Origin: an uncultured Pelagibacteraceae bacterium
GTDB taxonomy: Bacteria > Pseudomonadota > Alphaproteobacteria > Pelagibacterales > Pelagibacteraceae
Length of the DNA stretch: 64,000 nt
Direction of reading: 5' to 3'
NCBI GenBank assembly: GCA_902522385.1
Contig: CABYVK010000002.1
Coordinates: 37,621-101,620 of the forward strand
Shown here: positions 8,922 to 19,544 of the stretch, piece after piece
How the letters are laid out: every line of letters starts with the position of its first letter
Position numbering within the stretch: position 1 is the first letter of the stretch
Translations under genes and position numbers: made by a program
Notes under the pieces: model-generated
Told to the model about the DNA's origin: nothing
The model's database searches: none
Seen by the model: the letters and a program-made list of their open reading frames with translations, nothing else

Positions 8922-10184
8922 ATGAAAGTTGGTATCATAGGAAGTGGTGGAAGAGAACACGCTATTTGTTACAATTTAAAGAAATCGAAAAAAGTAAGTA
9001 AAATATTTTGTTTTCCAGGAAATGCTGGAACCTCAGAAATCGCAGAAAATATAGATATTAATTTAGAAAAATTTGAAAATCTTAGAGAATTTATATTAGA
9101 AAATAAAATTGAATTAATAATAATTGGACCAGAAAAGTTTTTAGTTGAAGGATTAGTTGATTATTTAGAAAAATTTAATATTAAAGTTTTTGGGCCAAAT
9201 AAAAAAGCTGCTCAACTTGAGGGTTCGAAAATATTCACTAAACAACTTTGTGAAAAATTTAATATACCAACTGCAAAATTTGGGGTGTTTGAAAATATTA
9301 ATAGCGCAAAAGAATTTATTAAAAGTTCTAATTTTCCTATTGTAATTAAAGCAGACAATCTTGCCTCTGGTAAAGGTGTTTATATTTGCAATAATTATAA
9401 TGAGGGAATTACAGCTATTGATGAAATTTTTAATGGAAAATTTGGAGATGCAAAAAACTTATTAATTGAAGAATTTTTAAATGGAGAGGAAATGAGTTTT
9501 TTTACAGTACATGATGGTAATAATTTTAAATGTTTTGGTACAGCTCAAGATCATAAAAGAGTTTTAGAGGGAGATAAAGGGAAAAATACTGGAGGCATGG
9601 GTGCTTATTCTCCATCAAGACTTATAAACAAAGATTTAGAAAAAAAAATAATTGATAAAATAATTAAACCAACACTAAGTGGTTTAGCTGAAATTGGAAC
9701 AAGTTATAAAGGTTTTTTATATACTGGACTAATGATAATCGATAATGAACCATATTTAATAGAGTACAATGTCCGTATGGGTGATCCAGAATGTCAGACT
9801 ATTCTACCAAGATTATTATCTGATCTTAATGAAATCTTTATTTCTTGTTGCGAAGAAAATTTAGATGAAATTGAAATCGAATGGTCAAATGAAAAAAGCT
9901 TATGTATTGTAATTTGCTCCAAAGGTTATCCAGATAGATTTGAAAAAAATGTAGAGATAAGCAATATAAATAAAATTAAATTAAATAAAAATGAATTTTT
10001 ATTTCATGCAGGAACTTCAAAAAAAAGTAAAAAAATTTTTTCAACTGGTGGAAGGGTTTTAAATTTTACAACACTGTCAAAAAGTTTTAGTTTGGCAAGA
10101 GAGACCATAATCAAAAATATAATTAAATTAAATTGGAATGGTGGATTCTATAGAAAAGATATTGGTCATAAGGTTGTAAAATAA
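8922..10184 (+). CDS. purD: Phosphoribosylamine-glycine ligase (GARS)
   Basis: This is PurD, which joins phosphoribosylamine and glycine with ATP in purine synthesis. I start it at ATG 8922, giving MKVGIIGSGGREHA, the canonical N-terminus, rather than a TTG two codons upstream. The ATP-grasp fold is clear from IKADNLASGKGV near residue 143, the GTAQDHKRV and TGGMGAYSP blocks, and EYNVRMGDPECQ near residue 285, which carries the Mg-binding acidic residues. The length (about 420) is standard. The stop overlaps the rsmD start (TAATG). No other pur gene is adjacent, as is common in genomes where the pathway is scattered. Confidence 0.96.
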   Translation: MKVGIIGSGGREHAICYNLKKSKKVSKIFCFPGNAGTSEIAENIDINLEKFENLREFILENKIELIIIGPEKFLVEGLVDYLEKFNIKVFGPNKKAAQLEGSKIFTKQLCEKFNIPTAKFGVFENINSAKEFIKSSNFPIVIKADNLASGKGVYICNNYNEGITAIDEIFNGKFGDAKNLLIEEFLNGEEMSFFTVHDGNNFKCFGTAQDHKRVLEGDKGKNTGGMGAYSPSRLINKDLEKKIIDKIIKPTLSGLAEIGTSYKGFLYTGLMIIDNEPYLIEYNVRMGDPECQTILPRLLSDLNEIFISCCEENLDEIEIEWSNEKSLCIVICSKGYPDRFEKNVEISNINKIKLNKNEFLFHAGTSKKSKKIFSTGGRVLNFTTLSKSFSLARETIIKNIIKLNWNGGFYRKDIGHKVVK

Positions 10185-10750
10185 TGAGAATAATTTCTGG
10201 TGCTTTTAAAGGAAAAAAAATTTTAGAACCAAAAGATTTAAATACTCGGCCTTTAAAAGATTTAACAAAAGAATCTATTTTCAATATTATTTTACATTCA
10301 AATAAAATTAAAATTAATTTAAAGAATTCTAGTGTTTTAGATTTGTTTTCTGGAGTTGGATCATTTGGTATTGAGTGTTTATCTAGAGGAGTAAAAAAAG
10401 TAATATTTATTGAGAATTACAAGGGTGTTTTACCTATTTTAAAGAAAAATATACAGTCATTAAAATCAATTAATAATTATGAAATTTATGAAAATGACAT
10501 TTACAATGAAAATACATTCTCGAATATAGAGATCAAATTTGATATCATATTCTTAGACCCTCCGTATAGATATAAAAATTTGGATTATGTTTTTAAAGAA
10601 ATTAAAAATAATAATATGTTAAATGAAAATGGGATTATCATAATACATAGGCATAAGAAGGAAAAAGAAATTTTTCCTAATTATATAAAATTGATTGAAA
10701 AAAAAAAATACGGAATTTCAGTAATATTATTTTTATCTTTATTAAATTAA
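10184..10750 (+). CDS. rsmD: 16S rRNA (guanine-966-N2)-methyltransferase
   Basis: This 188-residue Rossmann methyltransferase begins MRIISGAFKGKKI, the standard RsmD N-terminus, followed by TRPLKDLTKESIFNI. It contains the SAM-binding VLDLFSGVGSFGIE near residue 49 and the catalytic DPPY motif near residue 125. RsmD methylates G966 of 16S rRNA on the 30S subunit. It is coupled to purD through a one-base overlap and overlaps the convergent pgi gene by 9 bases without any terminator hairpin. Confidence 0.94.
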   Translation: MRIISGAFKGKKILEPKDLNTRPLKDLTKESIFNIILHSNKIKINLKNSSVLDLFSGVGSFGIECLSRGVKKVIFIENYKGVLPILKKNIQSLKSINNYEIYENDIYNENTFSNIEIKFDIIFLDPPYRYKNLDYVFKEIKNNNMLNENGIIIIHRHKKEKEIFPNYIKLIEKKKYGISVILFLSLLN

Positions 10751-11905
10751 TAGTTTTTTAGTCTCTTTTTTTATTAATTCTACTGATGGTTGGTCATAAG
10801 GATTTAATTTTAATGCCTTACCAAGTAATATAGTTTCAAGTAAGAAGAAACAAAATAACTCACCTAATGTTTTTTCATTTCTTTTTTTGATTTCAAAACT
10901 TCTAAATGGGATTTCTCTTTTTTTAAAGATATTTTCTGAGGCATTCTTTTGTGAAAAAGTAATATTAGATATATTTTTGTTTTTTAAATATTTAAGTTCA
11001 GATAGTAAATTTTTTGAATTTATTTTATCTGATTGATTTTCGTGAACATAAAAAAAAGTAAAAAAATTTTTCTTAAAACCATCTAAATATAACTGCATTA
11101 CACTATGATTATCTTTTGGCATAGATGAAATGATTGGCAACAAACCCCTCTTTTTTTTACCTAAACTTTCGGCTATAAGTTGTTGATACCATTTAAATAA
11201 ATTTTCAGATTTTTCGTCATAATTTATAATTATAGAATTATACTTTTTAAGTTTTATAAAATTAATAGTTGAACTAACATTTTGAATAAGAGAATTTAAG
11301 AACAATTTATTTTTTATTAATGAATTGAATTGTCTAAAATCTTTTGATTTTAAACCCATCAATTCTGCAGGTAACATTCCAACTTCTGATAAAACTGAGT
11401 ACCTGCCTCCAATGAAATTATTATGATTAATAATATCTGCTTTTAACTTTTCTCCCAAGGTTCTAAGATAGTTTTTTTTATTTTCAGTTATAAAAATATT
11501 TTTTTGTTTTTTTTTTATTAAAATATTTAAATTAACTATTGTCTCAATAGTATTTCCTGATTTTGATACAATCAAATTTACATCATTTTTTATGTTTTTA
11601 TTTGATCTAACATTTAAATTATTAATAAAATAAAAATTTTTTTTTACCTTGTCTTTTAAAAATTCATAAATAGTTTGGGTTCCAAGTGAAGATCCCCCCA
11701 TACCTATAACTCTAAAATTTTTATATTTTTTATATTTTTTAACTAATTTGTAATTAAAATTATCTTTATAATTATTTTTAAAAGATGAAATAAGCTGGCT
11801 TTTTTCGTTAATTATAGAATTAAGATATTTATTTATTTTGAGATTTAATTTTTTATTTTTAATTTTAATTTTATAATTTTTAAAATTAATCCCTGATGTC
11901 AGCAT
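10742..11905 (-). CDS. pgi: Glucose-6-phosphate isomerase, compact form
   Basis: This 387-residue phosphoglucose isomerase interconverts glucose-6-P and fructose-6-P. It contains the sugar-phosphate-binding SIS elements VIGMGGSSLGTQ near residue 66 and VSKSGNTIET near residue 112, then GGRYSVLSEVG near residue 168, PIISSMPKDNHSVMQLYLDG near residue 257, and a C-terminal PYDQPSVELIK block with the catalytic lysine region. At under 400 residues it is much shorter than the roughly 550-residue enterobacterial enzyme, like other compact bacterial versions. It is the last gene of the minus-strand run headed by the HAD gene at 17162; its start overlaps the stop of the DUF3035 lipoprotein gene. Confidence 0.9.
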   Translation of the reverse strand: MLTSGINFKNYKIKIKNKKLNLKINKYLNSIINEKSQLISSFKNNYKDNFNYKLVKKYKKYKNFRVIGMGGSSLGTQTIYEFLKDKVKKNFYFINNLNVRSNKNIKNDVNLIVSKSGNTIETIVNLNILIKKKQKNIFITENKKNYLRTLGEKLKADIINHNNFIGGRYSVLSEVGMLPAELMGLKSKDFRQFNSLIKNKLFLNSLIQNVSSTINFIKLKKYNSIIINYDEKSENLFKWYQQLIAESLGKKKRGLLPIISSMPKDNHSVMQLYLDGFKKNFFTFFYVHENQSDKINSKNLLSELKYLKNKNISNITFSQKNASENIFKKREIPFRSFEIKKRNEKTLGELFCFFLLETILLGKALKLNPYDQPSVELIKKETKKLLI

Positions 11906-12222
11906 TAATTTTTTTTGATTTTCTCTAATAAAGACTCTTCAAAGGTTTTCTTTAAATCAGCATTTTGATCATCTTTTTCTGAATTATCATTATTTTTTAC
12001 TAATTTTTCAATTTTATTACTTTTTTCATCTGCAATATTCCCATTTGCGTTTGGTATTGGTAATTCTTCATATTCTGGTGGTAGAACTAGTGGTGACTTT
12101 TTTTCAACCAAAAACTCATCATTACTTTTTTTTTTTTGGTTAATAAATCCTTCTTTCACAGATCCACAAGAATAAAATAATAAAATTAAGTTAAGTAAAA
12201 ATAAAATTTTAAAGTATTTCAT
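11905..12222 (-). CDS. DUF3035-type outer-membrane lipoprotein (BamF-like)
   Basis: This 105-residue protein has an N-terminal signal with a lipobox ending at Cys19 (FYSCGSVKEG), so it should be lipidated and sent to the outer membrane. The segment DEFLVEKKSPLVLPPEYEELPIP is the signature of DUF3035, the family that includes BamF of Caulobacter, an accessory subunit of the outer-membrane beta-barrel assembly machinery. The rest is a low-complexity charged tail. It lies directly after lspA, whose product would process its signal peptide; this lspA-DUF3035 order is common in alphaproteobacteria as far as I recall. BamF function here is inferred from the family, not shown. Confidence 0.72.
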   Translation of the reverse strand: MKYFKILFLLNLILLFYSCGSVKEGFINQKKKSNDEFLVEKKSPLVLPPEYEELPIPNANGNIADEKSNKIEKLVKNNDNSEKDDQNADLKKTFEESLLEKIKKN

Positions 12223-12716
12223 AATTTTTTTTCTTTATTATTACCAGCAATTTCTAGAATAATCATTAAAATCACTCCAATAGTTATAAATACATCGGCT
12301 AAATTAAAAATAAACCAGTGAAAATTACCGACATGTAAATCAATAAAATCTGGAACTGCCTTGTTTACTATTCTGTCATAAAGGTTTCCTGTTGCACCGC
12401 CTAAAATCATTAATAATGAATATTTTTGTAATCCTCGACTTTTAACAAGCATAAAAAAAATAATCAAAATAATTATAAATATTATTATTGTTAAAAAATT
12501 ATAAAATGTATTTTCTGTAAATGAAAATAAACCAAACGCTATTCCCTCGTTCCAAATTAAATATATATTTAAAAATTTTGAAGAAAATATTTCAGATCCA
12601 AAAAATTTCTTATCTAGATAAATTACATAAATTTTAGAAAGCCGATCAAGTAAAAAAATTAAAAAAACTAATAACGAATTGATTATAAGACTCTTTCTTA
12701 AAATTTTTTCAATCAT
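12219..12716 (-). CDS. lspA: Lipoprotein signal peptidase II
   Basis: This 165-residue aspartyl protease of the inner membrane cleaves prolipoprotein signal peptides. Four hydrophobic helices are visible, and the catalytic aspartates lie in GNLYDRIVNKAVPDFIDLH (around residue 115) and FNLADVFITIGV (around residue 138), both intact. The early NEGIAFGLF motif near residue 55 is also standard. Its start overlaps the ileS stop, and its own stop overlaps the start of the DUF3035 lipoprotein by 4 bases. The ribF-ileS-lspA order is the widely conserved one. Confidence 0.95.
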   Translation of the reverse strand: MIEKILRKSLIINSLLVFLIFLLDRLSKIYVIYLDKKFFGSEIFSSKFLNIYLIWNEGIAFGLFSFTENTFYNFLTIIIFIIILIIFFMLVKSRGLQKYSLLMILGGATGNLYDRIVNKAVPDFIDLHVGNFHWFIFNLADVFITIGVILMIILEIAGNNKEKKL

Positions 12717-15430
12717 TAAGGGTGCCTAGGACAAGGTCCCTCGTTTATTTTCCAACAAACTGGACACTTAGTTCCGTTTGCTTTGCTAGTGATTACAGTT
12801 GTCTCATCATCTTCATTAAAACTAACTTCAGCTTTTGAAGTTATACACAATTCTGAAAAATCAATATTTTCAGTTACATTTTGTAATTTTTGATTTAAAT
12901 TTATTTTTAAACTTGCCTCTAAGCTCGATCCGATTTCTTTGCTAGCTCTTTTTTCTTCAATACTTATATTACAAATATTTCTAATTTTAATTAATTCACT
13001 CCATTTTTCGCTAAGTTTTTGATTTTTAAATTTATCAGGAAAATCAAGAAATTTTTCAAGGTGAATACTTTTTTTATCTTTAAATAACAACTTAAAAATT
13101 TCTTCAGTAGTAAAAGACAATATAGGAGCAAACCATGTTAATAAAGTGTTTAAAATTATATTTAGAAGTAAAATAGTTGATTTTCTTTTTTTTGAGTCTT
13201 TAGAATCACAATAAAGATTGTCTTTTCTTATATCAAAATAAAAAGCAGATAAATCTACAGTGCAAAAATTTAGCAATTCTTTATATAAATTATGAAAATC
13301 ATAATTACTAAAATTTTTTTTAAAATTATCATTTAGAACATAAATTTTATGTAGCATAAACTGTTCTAACTCAGGTAGCCCATCTATATCTATTGTGTCA
13401 AAATTTATTGTTTCAAAATTATCATTTATATTTCCGAGCAAATATCTGAAAGTATTTCTAATTTTTCTGTATGAGTCTGCGTGCTGATCTAAAATAGAAT
13501 AATCAATTCTTAAATCTTCTGCGTAATTTGAAGATGCTACCCAAATTCTTAAAATATCTGCACCATATTTTTTTAAAATATCTTCAGGTGCAATTACATT
13601 TCCTAGTGATTTAGACATCTTCAAACCTTTACCGTCTACAACAAAACCGTGCGATAAAATAGCTTCGAATGGAGCTCTATCTCTTGTTCCACAGGACTCA
13701 AGTAATGAAGAGTGAAACCATCCTCTATGTTGATCCGAGCCCTCTAGATACATCGATGCTGGCCATTTTAAATCCTCTCTTTTTTCTAATACAAATGAGT
13801 GAGTTGAACCACTATCAAACCATACTTCAACAATGTCACTTAATTTCTGATAATCATCAGCTCTATATTTCTTACCTAAAAATTTTTGAGGATCATCTGA
13901 AAACCAACAATCTGAGCCCTCTTTTTCATAAATTGATGCAATATTTTCAATTACTTCATCATCAACTAAAATTTCTTTTGTTTTTTTATTCACAAAAATT
14001 GGAAGCGGAACGCCCCAAACTCTTTGTCTTGAAACACACCAATCAGGTCTTGTTTCAATCATCGATTTCAATCTCTCTTTACCTTTGCTTGGGTAAAAAG
14101 TTGTATCATCTATAGCTTTTAATGCTTTATCTCTAAGTTTATGACTTTCCATTGAAATAAACCATTGTGGTGTAGCTCTATGAACTAGTGGAGCTTTAGA
14201 TCTCCAAGAATGTGGATACGAGTGAACTAGCTCATTATTAAATAATAAATTTTTTTGTTCTTTTAATTTTTCAATTATAATTGGATTAGCTTTAAAAATA
14301 TGAATTCCCTCAAATAATTTTACATTATTTGTATATTTTCCATCTCCATCAACTGTTTCTATTGCTTTAATATTATTATTCAAACATAAATTAAAATCAT
14401 CAGGTCCATGACTTGGTGCACAGTGAACAATTCCAGTTCCTTGCTCAGTTGTCACAAATCTAGCTTCTAACATTGGTATATCATGATCATAGCCAAGATT
14501 TAAAAATGGATGACTACAAATTGTATTTGTAAATTCTTTACCTTTCAATGTGTGAATTTTTTTACAATTTTTTAAGCCACACTCTTTAACAACTGAATTT
14601 AATAAAGCATCTGCTATAACAATTTTTCTATTTTTATAATCACCTTCATCACTTATTTGCAATATGACATAGTCAAGGGACTCATTAAAAGCTAAGGCTT
14701 TGTTGGCTGGAATTGTCCAAGGAGTTGTTGTCCAAATAAGGATCTCACTACCAACCAACTCATTTAAATCAGAAGATTTAACTTGAAAAGATGTGTAAAT
14801 TGTATCTGATTTGTGGTCTTGATATTCTACTTCAGCATCTGCAAGAGCTGTCTTTTCAACAGTTGACCATAAAACAGGTTTAAAACCTTTATATAAACTT
14901 CCTTCTTTTAAAAATTTACCAAGCTCTCTTACAATTTGAGCTTCTGCATCAAAACTCATTGTAGAATAATAATTTTCCCAATCTCCAACAACACCTAATC
15001 TTTTAAATTGACTTTTGTGAATTTCAATCCACTGCTCAGCAAATGCCCTACATTCTTTTCTAAACTCAACAATTGGAACCTCATTTTTGTTTCTTTTATT
15101 TTTTTTGTATTGTTCTTCAATTTTCCATTCGATAGGTAAACCATGGCAATCCCATCCAGGAACATAAATACTATCTTTTCCATTCATTTGATGAAATTTT
15201 ACAATTATATCTTTTAAAATTTTATTAAGAGCTGTTCCCATATGAATATTTCCATTCGCATAAGGTGGTCCATCATGTAAAACAAATTTTTCTCTGCCTT
15301 TACTTTCATGTCTTAATTCATCATAAAGATTTATTTTTTTCCAATATTCAAGAATTTCTGGTTCTCTAGTCGGAAGGTTAGCTTTCATAGAAAAAGCGGT
15401 TTTTGGTAGATTTATTTGTGATTTAGTCAT
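12716..15430 (-). CDS. ileS: Isoleucyl-tRNA synthetase
   Basis: This 904-residue class I synthetase charges tRNA-Ile. The HIGH-type motif is GNIHMGTAL near residue 60, the zinc and editing (CP1) domain spans roughly residues 180-400 with TTTPWTIPAN near residue 233, and the KMSKS motif appears as GLKMSKSLGN near residue 600. The protein ends in a shortened zinc motif of CxxC-x7-CxxH form, where the more usual arrangement is two widely spaced CxxC pairs. The gene is start-to-stop coupled with ribF upstream and lspA downstream. All core motifs are intact; the tail is the only oddity. Confidence 0.96.
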   Translation of the reverse strand: MTKSQINLPKTAFSMKANLPTREPEILEYWKKINLYDELRHESKGREKFVLHDGPPYANGNIHMGTALNKILKDIIVKFHQMNGKDSIYVPGWDCHGLPIEWKIEEQYKKNKRNKNEVPIVEFRKECRAFAEQWIEIHKSQFKRLGVVGDWENYYSTMSFDAEAQIVRELGKFLKEGSLYKGFKPVLWSTVEKTALADAEVEYQDHKSDTIYTSFQVKSSDLNELVGSEILIWTTTPWTIPANKALAFNESLDYVILQISDEGDYKNRKIVIADALLNSVVKECGLKNCKKIHTLKGKEFTNTICSHPFLNLGYDHDIPMLEARFVTTEQGTGIVHCAPSHGPDDFNLCLNNNIKAIETVDGDGKYTNNVKLFEGIHIFKANPIIIEKLKEQKNLLFNNELVHSYPHSWRSKAPLVHRATPQWFISMESHKLRDKALKAIDDTTFYPSKGKERLKSMIETRPDWCVSRQRVWGVPLPIFVNKKTKEILVDDEVIENIASIYEKEGSDCWFSDDPQKFLGKKYRADDYQKLSDIVEVWFDSGSTHSFVLEKREDLKWPASMYLEGSDQHRGWFHSSLLESCGTRDRAPFEAILSHGFVVDGKGLKMSKSLGNVIAPEDILKKYGADILRIWVASSNYAEDLRIDYSILDQHADSYRKIRNTFRYLLGNINDNFETINFDTIDIDGLPELEQFMLHKIYVLNDNFKKNFSNYDFHNLYKELLNFCTVDLSAFYFDIRKDNLYCDSKDSKKRKSTILLLNIILNTLLTWFAPILSFTTEEIFKLLFKDKKSIHLEKFLDFPDKFKNQKLSEKWSELIKIRNICNISIEEKRASKEIGSSLEASLKINLNQKLQNVTENIDFSELCITSKAEVSFNEDDETTVITSKANGTKCPVCWKINEGPCPRHP

Positions 15431-16350
15431 TAAGTCTTTTTTGCAATATTCAAATCTCTTTTAATTTGAGCTCTTAATTGATTAACATTTTTAAATTTTT
15501 TTTCTTTCCTTATAAACTTTAAAAACTCTACTGATAAAAGTTTATTGTAAAGATTTCCAGAAAAATTAAATAAATGAACTTCTAATAATATTTTTTTTTG
15601 ATTAAATGTTGGTCTATATCCAAGATTAGCTATTCCTTTAAGATATTTGGTCCTATTTTTTCTTAATACCTTAACAGCATATACGCCTGGTTTTGCCAAT
15701 ACATAATCCTGTATCTCAATATTGCATGTCGGAAAACCAATTTTTTTACCTATTTGCCTTCCCTTCTTGACAATTCCTTGTATCGTCCAATTTCTATTCA
15801 AAAGTTTATTGGCTTTATACAAAAAGCCATTTTCTAATAAATTTCTAATTAAAGATGAAGATACAATTTTTTTACTTTTAATTAATGGTTCTGGTTTTAC
15901 AACTATATAATTAAACAATTTCTGATATTTTTTTAATAAATTAACATCTCCTTCTCTTTTATTTCCAAATCTAAAATTGTTGCTCACAAAAATAAATCTA
16001 GAGTTTAATTTTTTATTCAAAATTTTAATTATAAAATCTTCAGCTTTAGTTTTTGAAAATTTATTATCAAATTTTTTTGTTATAACAAAATCTACTTTAA
16101 GATTATTAAGTAATTTAATTTTTTGATTAATATTTGAAAGTCTAAAATTTTTTAATTTTTTATTAAAAAACATTTTTGGCATTGGATCAAAATTAACAAC
16201 CCCAATTTTTAAATTATGTTTTTTCTTATATAAATTTGCTAATTGAAATAATTTTTGATGGCCTAAATGTAAACCATCAAAATTACCTATTAAAATAATT
16301 GATCCTCTGTGAATTTTTTTAATATTAAAATTTGTATAATGTTTCACCAT
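15430..16350 (-). CDS. ribF: Bifunctional riboflavin kinase / FAD synthetase
   Basis: This 306-residue enzyme phosphorylates riboflavin to FMN and adenylates FMN to FAD. The N-terminal FAD-synthetase domain has IGNFDGLHLGHQKLF near residue 22 (the HxGH nucleotidyltransferase motif) and SSSLIRNLLENG near residue 160. The C-terminal flavokinase domain has GRQIGKKIGFPTCNIE near residue 198 and a GIANLGYRPTF block. The length is normal. It overlaps the HAD-family gene upstream by 7 bases and abuts ileS downstream, the classic ribF-ileS-lspA arrangement. Confidence 0.95.
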   Translation of the reverse strand: MVKHYTNFNIKKIHRGSIILIGNFDGLHLGHQKLFQLANLYKKKHNLKIGVVNFDPMPKMFFNKKLKNFRLSNINQKIKLLNNLKVDFVITKKFDNKFSKTKAEDFIIKILNKKLNSRFIFVSNNFRFGNKREGDVNLLKKYQKLFNYIVVKPEPLIKSKKIVSSSLIRNLLENGFLYKANKLLNRNWTIQGIVKKGRQIGKKIGFPTCNIEIQDYVLAKPGVYAVKVLRKNRTKYLKGIANLGYRPTFNQKKILLEVHLFNFSGNLYNKLLSVEFLKFIRKEKKFKNVNQLRAQIKRDLNIAKKT

Positions 16351-17162
16351 TTTAAATCTGATTGTATATAATTAACTATCGCTTCATAATCTTTTGCAAC
16401 ATTTTGAATACCTTTATTTTTAATTTCATCTCTATGTATTCCGTTGCTAATTAACAAAGAATCATAATTTAAAAGGTTTGCACCCCTAATATCAGTATTT
16501 AAGTTATCACCAATTGCTAATATTTTTTTATTATTATTATCAATTGATTGATTATAAACCTCAGGATGTGGTTTTCCAAAATACACTACATCTCCACCCA
16601 ATTTTTCGAAAACCATTGCAACAGAACCAGCGCATAACTCTCTGACCTCACCACGATCTACTATTAGATCTGGATTTGTACAAATCATTTTTTTAGCAAT
16701 ATGTTTTTCAAGTAAATTTTTATAATATATCAAATCTTTATTATGATCATCGAATAATCCTGTACATAATAAATATTCACTCTCATCAATATCATCGCAC
16801 TTATTATTCTCAAACAAATGAAATAGATCAAAATCTCTCGGCGGACCCACATGATAAAACTTTTTCGAAAGAAAAGATTTTTTCAAATAATTTAATGCTG
16901 CCTCTCCTGATGTGAATACGTGTTCTCTTAATACTTTATCCATACCCATTTTTTCTAAAAAATTTTGAACAGTTTTATTTGGTCTAGGAGCATTTGTTAA
17001 AAGTACGAGCTTCTTCTTTTTTTTTATAATCTCATTTAGGACTTCTATTGCTTGTTTGTGAAGATTAATCCCATTATGAATAACACCCCATAAATCTATA
17101 TAAAAAAGATCGTAATTATCTGCGATAGATTGAAGGCCATTTAAATCTAAATTTTTGGTCAT
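16344..17162 (-). CDS. HAD superfamily phosphatase, subfamily IIA (TIGR01459-like)
   Basis: This 272-residue NagD-like HAD hydrolase has its nucleophile in YIDLWGVIHNG near residue 21, where the usual DxDG is replaced by DLWG, the form typical of the alphaproteobacterial TIGR01459 family. Motif II is LLTNAPRP near residue 55, and the C-terminal IGDNLNTDIRGA near residue 217 is motif IV. The cap domain sits between motifs II and III. The substrate is unknown; relatives dephosphorylate sugar or nucleotide phosphates. It heads the ribF-ileS-lspA-DUF3035-pgi run and is divergent from groES across 132 bases. Confidence 0.85.
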   Translation of the reverse strand: MTKNLDLNGLQSIADNYDLFYIDLWGVIHNGINLHKQAIEVLNEIIKKKKKLVLLTNAPRPNKTVQNFLEKMGMDKVLREHVFTSGEAALNYLKKSFLSKKFYHVGPPRDFDLFHLFENNKCDDIDESEYLLCTGLFDDHNKDLIYYKNLLEKHIAKKMICTNPDLIVDRGEVRELCAGSVAMVFEKLGGDVVYFGKPHPEVYNQSIDNNNKKILAIGDNLNTDIRGANLLNYDSLLISNGIHRDEIKNKGIQNVAKDYEAIVNYIQSDLKW

Positions 17163-17229
17163 ATTTTAAGGTATAAACCATAAAATCCACAATTTACTAG
17201 CAATATTAATATCTAATAGAGTTTCTAAT

Positions 17230-17257
17230 CTTGAAATAGGCGGTGAAATATCTATAT
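17230..17257 (+). promoter_or_regulatory. Heat-shock (RpoH-type) promoter for groESL
   Basis: CTTGAAA at 17230-17236 and TCTATAT at 17251-17257 resemble the alphaproteobacterial sigma-32 pattern (CTTG, then about 17 bases, then CYTATNT). Between TTGAAA and the -10 block there are 14 bases. The promoter of hsp20 at 34158-34185 has the same TTGAAA-14-YCTATAT layout, which supports both. I see no CIRCE inverted repeat (the HrcA operator), so control is probably by RpoH alone. This is a pattern match, not a mapped start site. Confidence 0.6.
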
Positions 17258-17294
17258 GAAGGTCATATTTATAAAGATTTATAAAGGAGATTTT

Positions 17295-17585
17295 ATGAAG
17301 TTTAAACCGTTACATGACAGAGTCTTAATCGAAGTATTAGACAGTAGTGAAAAAACTGCTGGAGGAATAATTATACCTGACTCAGCACAAGAAAAACCTC
17401 AAGAAGGCAAAGTTGTTGCTGTGGGTGGTGGTGCAAAAACAGAAGATGGAAAGATAATTCCAATGGATGTTAAAGTTGGTGATAAAGTTTTATTTGGCAA
17501 ATGGTCAGGAACTGAAGTCAAAATTAATGGTAAAGAATACAGCATAATGAAAGAGTCTGACATTATGGGTATTTCGGGTAAGTAA
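17295..17585 (+). CDS. groES: Co-chaperonin GroES (Cpn10)
   Basis: This 96-residue chaperonin cap subunit forms the heptameric lid of GroEL. I start it at ATG 17295 ([13 protein letters not shown]), which has a strong AAAGGAG ribosome-binding site about 8 bases upstream; an in-frame start 13 codons earlier would fall within the promoter. The mobile loop is visible as [12 protein letters not shown] near residue 20, and the GGG and roof-loop segments are normal. groEL follows 22 bases later with its own AAAGGAG site. Confidence 0.97.
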   Translation: MKFKPLHDRVLIEVLDSSEKTAGGIIIPDSAQEKPQEGKVVAVGGGAKTEDGKIIPMDVKVGDKVLFGKWSGTEVKINGKEYSIMKESDIMGISGK

Positions 17586-17595
17586 TTTAATCTAA

Positions 17596-19269
<1,674 letters not shown>

Positions 19270-19296
19270 TCCCTCATTTTCTTAAATTAATTTAAT

Positions 19297-19328
19297 AAGG
19301 CCATCTTAATTAAGATGGCCTTTTTTTA
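19297..19328 (+). terminator. Rho-independent terminator of groESL
   Basis: A perfect 22-base palindrome at 19299-19320 (GGCCATCTTAA and its reverse complement) is followed at once by seven T residues. It is one of only two textbook intrinsic terminators I find in the window, the other following the BMP-type binding-protein gene. Confidence 0.92.
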
Positions 19329-19342
19329 TGTGAAACTTAATA

Positions 19343-19459
19343 ATGTCAAAAAGATATAGTGGTAAATCATTTAAAGACTCTAGTGTTAAAAAAAAACCTA
19401 AATTGAGCTTTAAAGAAAAAAGAAAACTTAAAAAAGATAAGCAAAAAAAGAAGAATTAA
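19343..19459 (+). CDS. Candidate small, very basic protein (38 residues)
   Basis: An ATG at 19343 opens a 38-codon frame encoding MSKRYSGKSFKDSSVKKK and then an uninterrupted series of Lys-rich residues. Sixteen of 38 residues are Lys and two are Arg. It starts 14 bases after the groESL terminator T-run and ends 85 bases before typA. I see no Shine-Dalgarno sequence. In such an A-rich genome a Lys-rich frame can arise by chance, so coding status is uncertain. The non-Lys part (RYSGKSF, PKLSFKEK) looks protein-like rather than random. I do not recognise the family; a nucleic-acid or ribosome partner is conceivable but unsupported. Confidence 0.35.
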   Translation: MSKRYSGKSFKDSSVKKKPKLSFKEKRKLKKDKQKKKN

Positions 19460-19544
19460 TCCTAAATTTTGAAAATTATTCAAGCCAGTTATGAGTTTTT
19501 TTGAGTTTTAATATCCTTTTAAATATGTATAAGAGCCAGGATTT

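Noticed and set aside
13669..14115. 148-codon plus-strand frame inside ileS
   Set aside because: It lies wholly antisense to conserved ileS motifs and its translation is Leu/His/Phe-rich without domain features.
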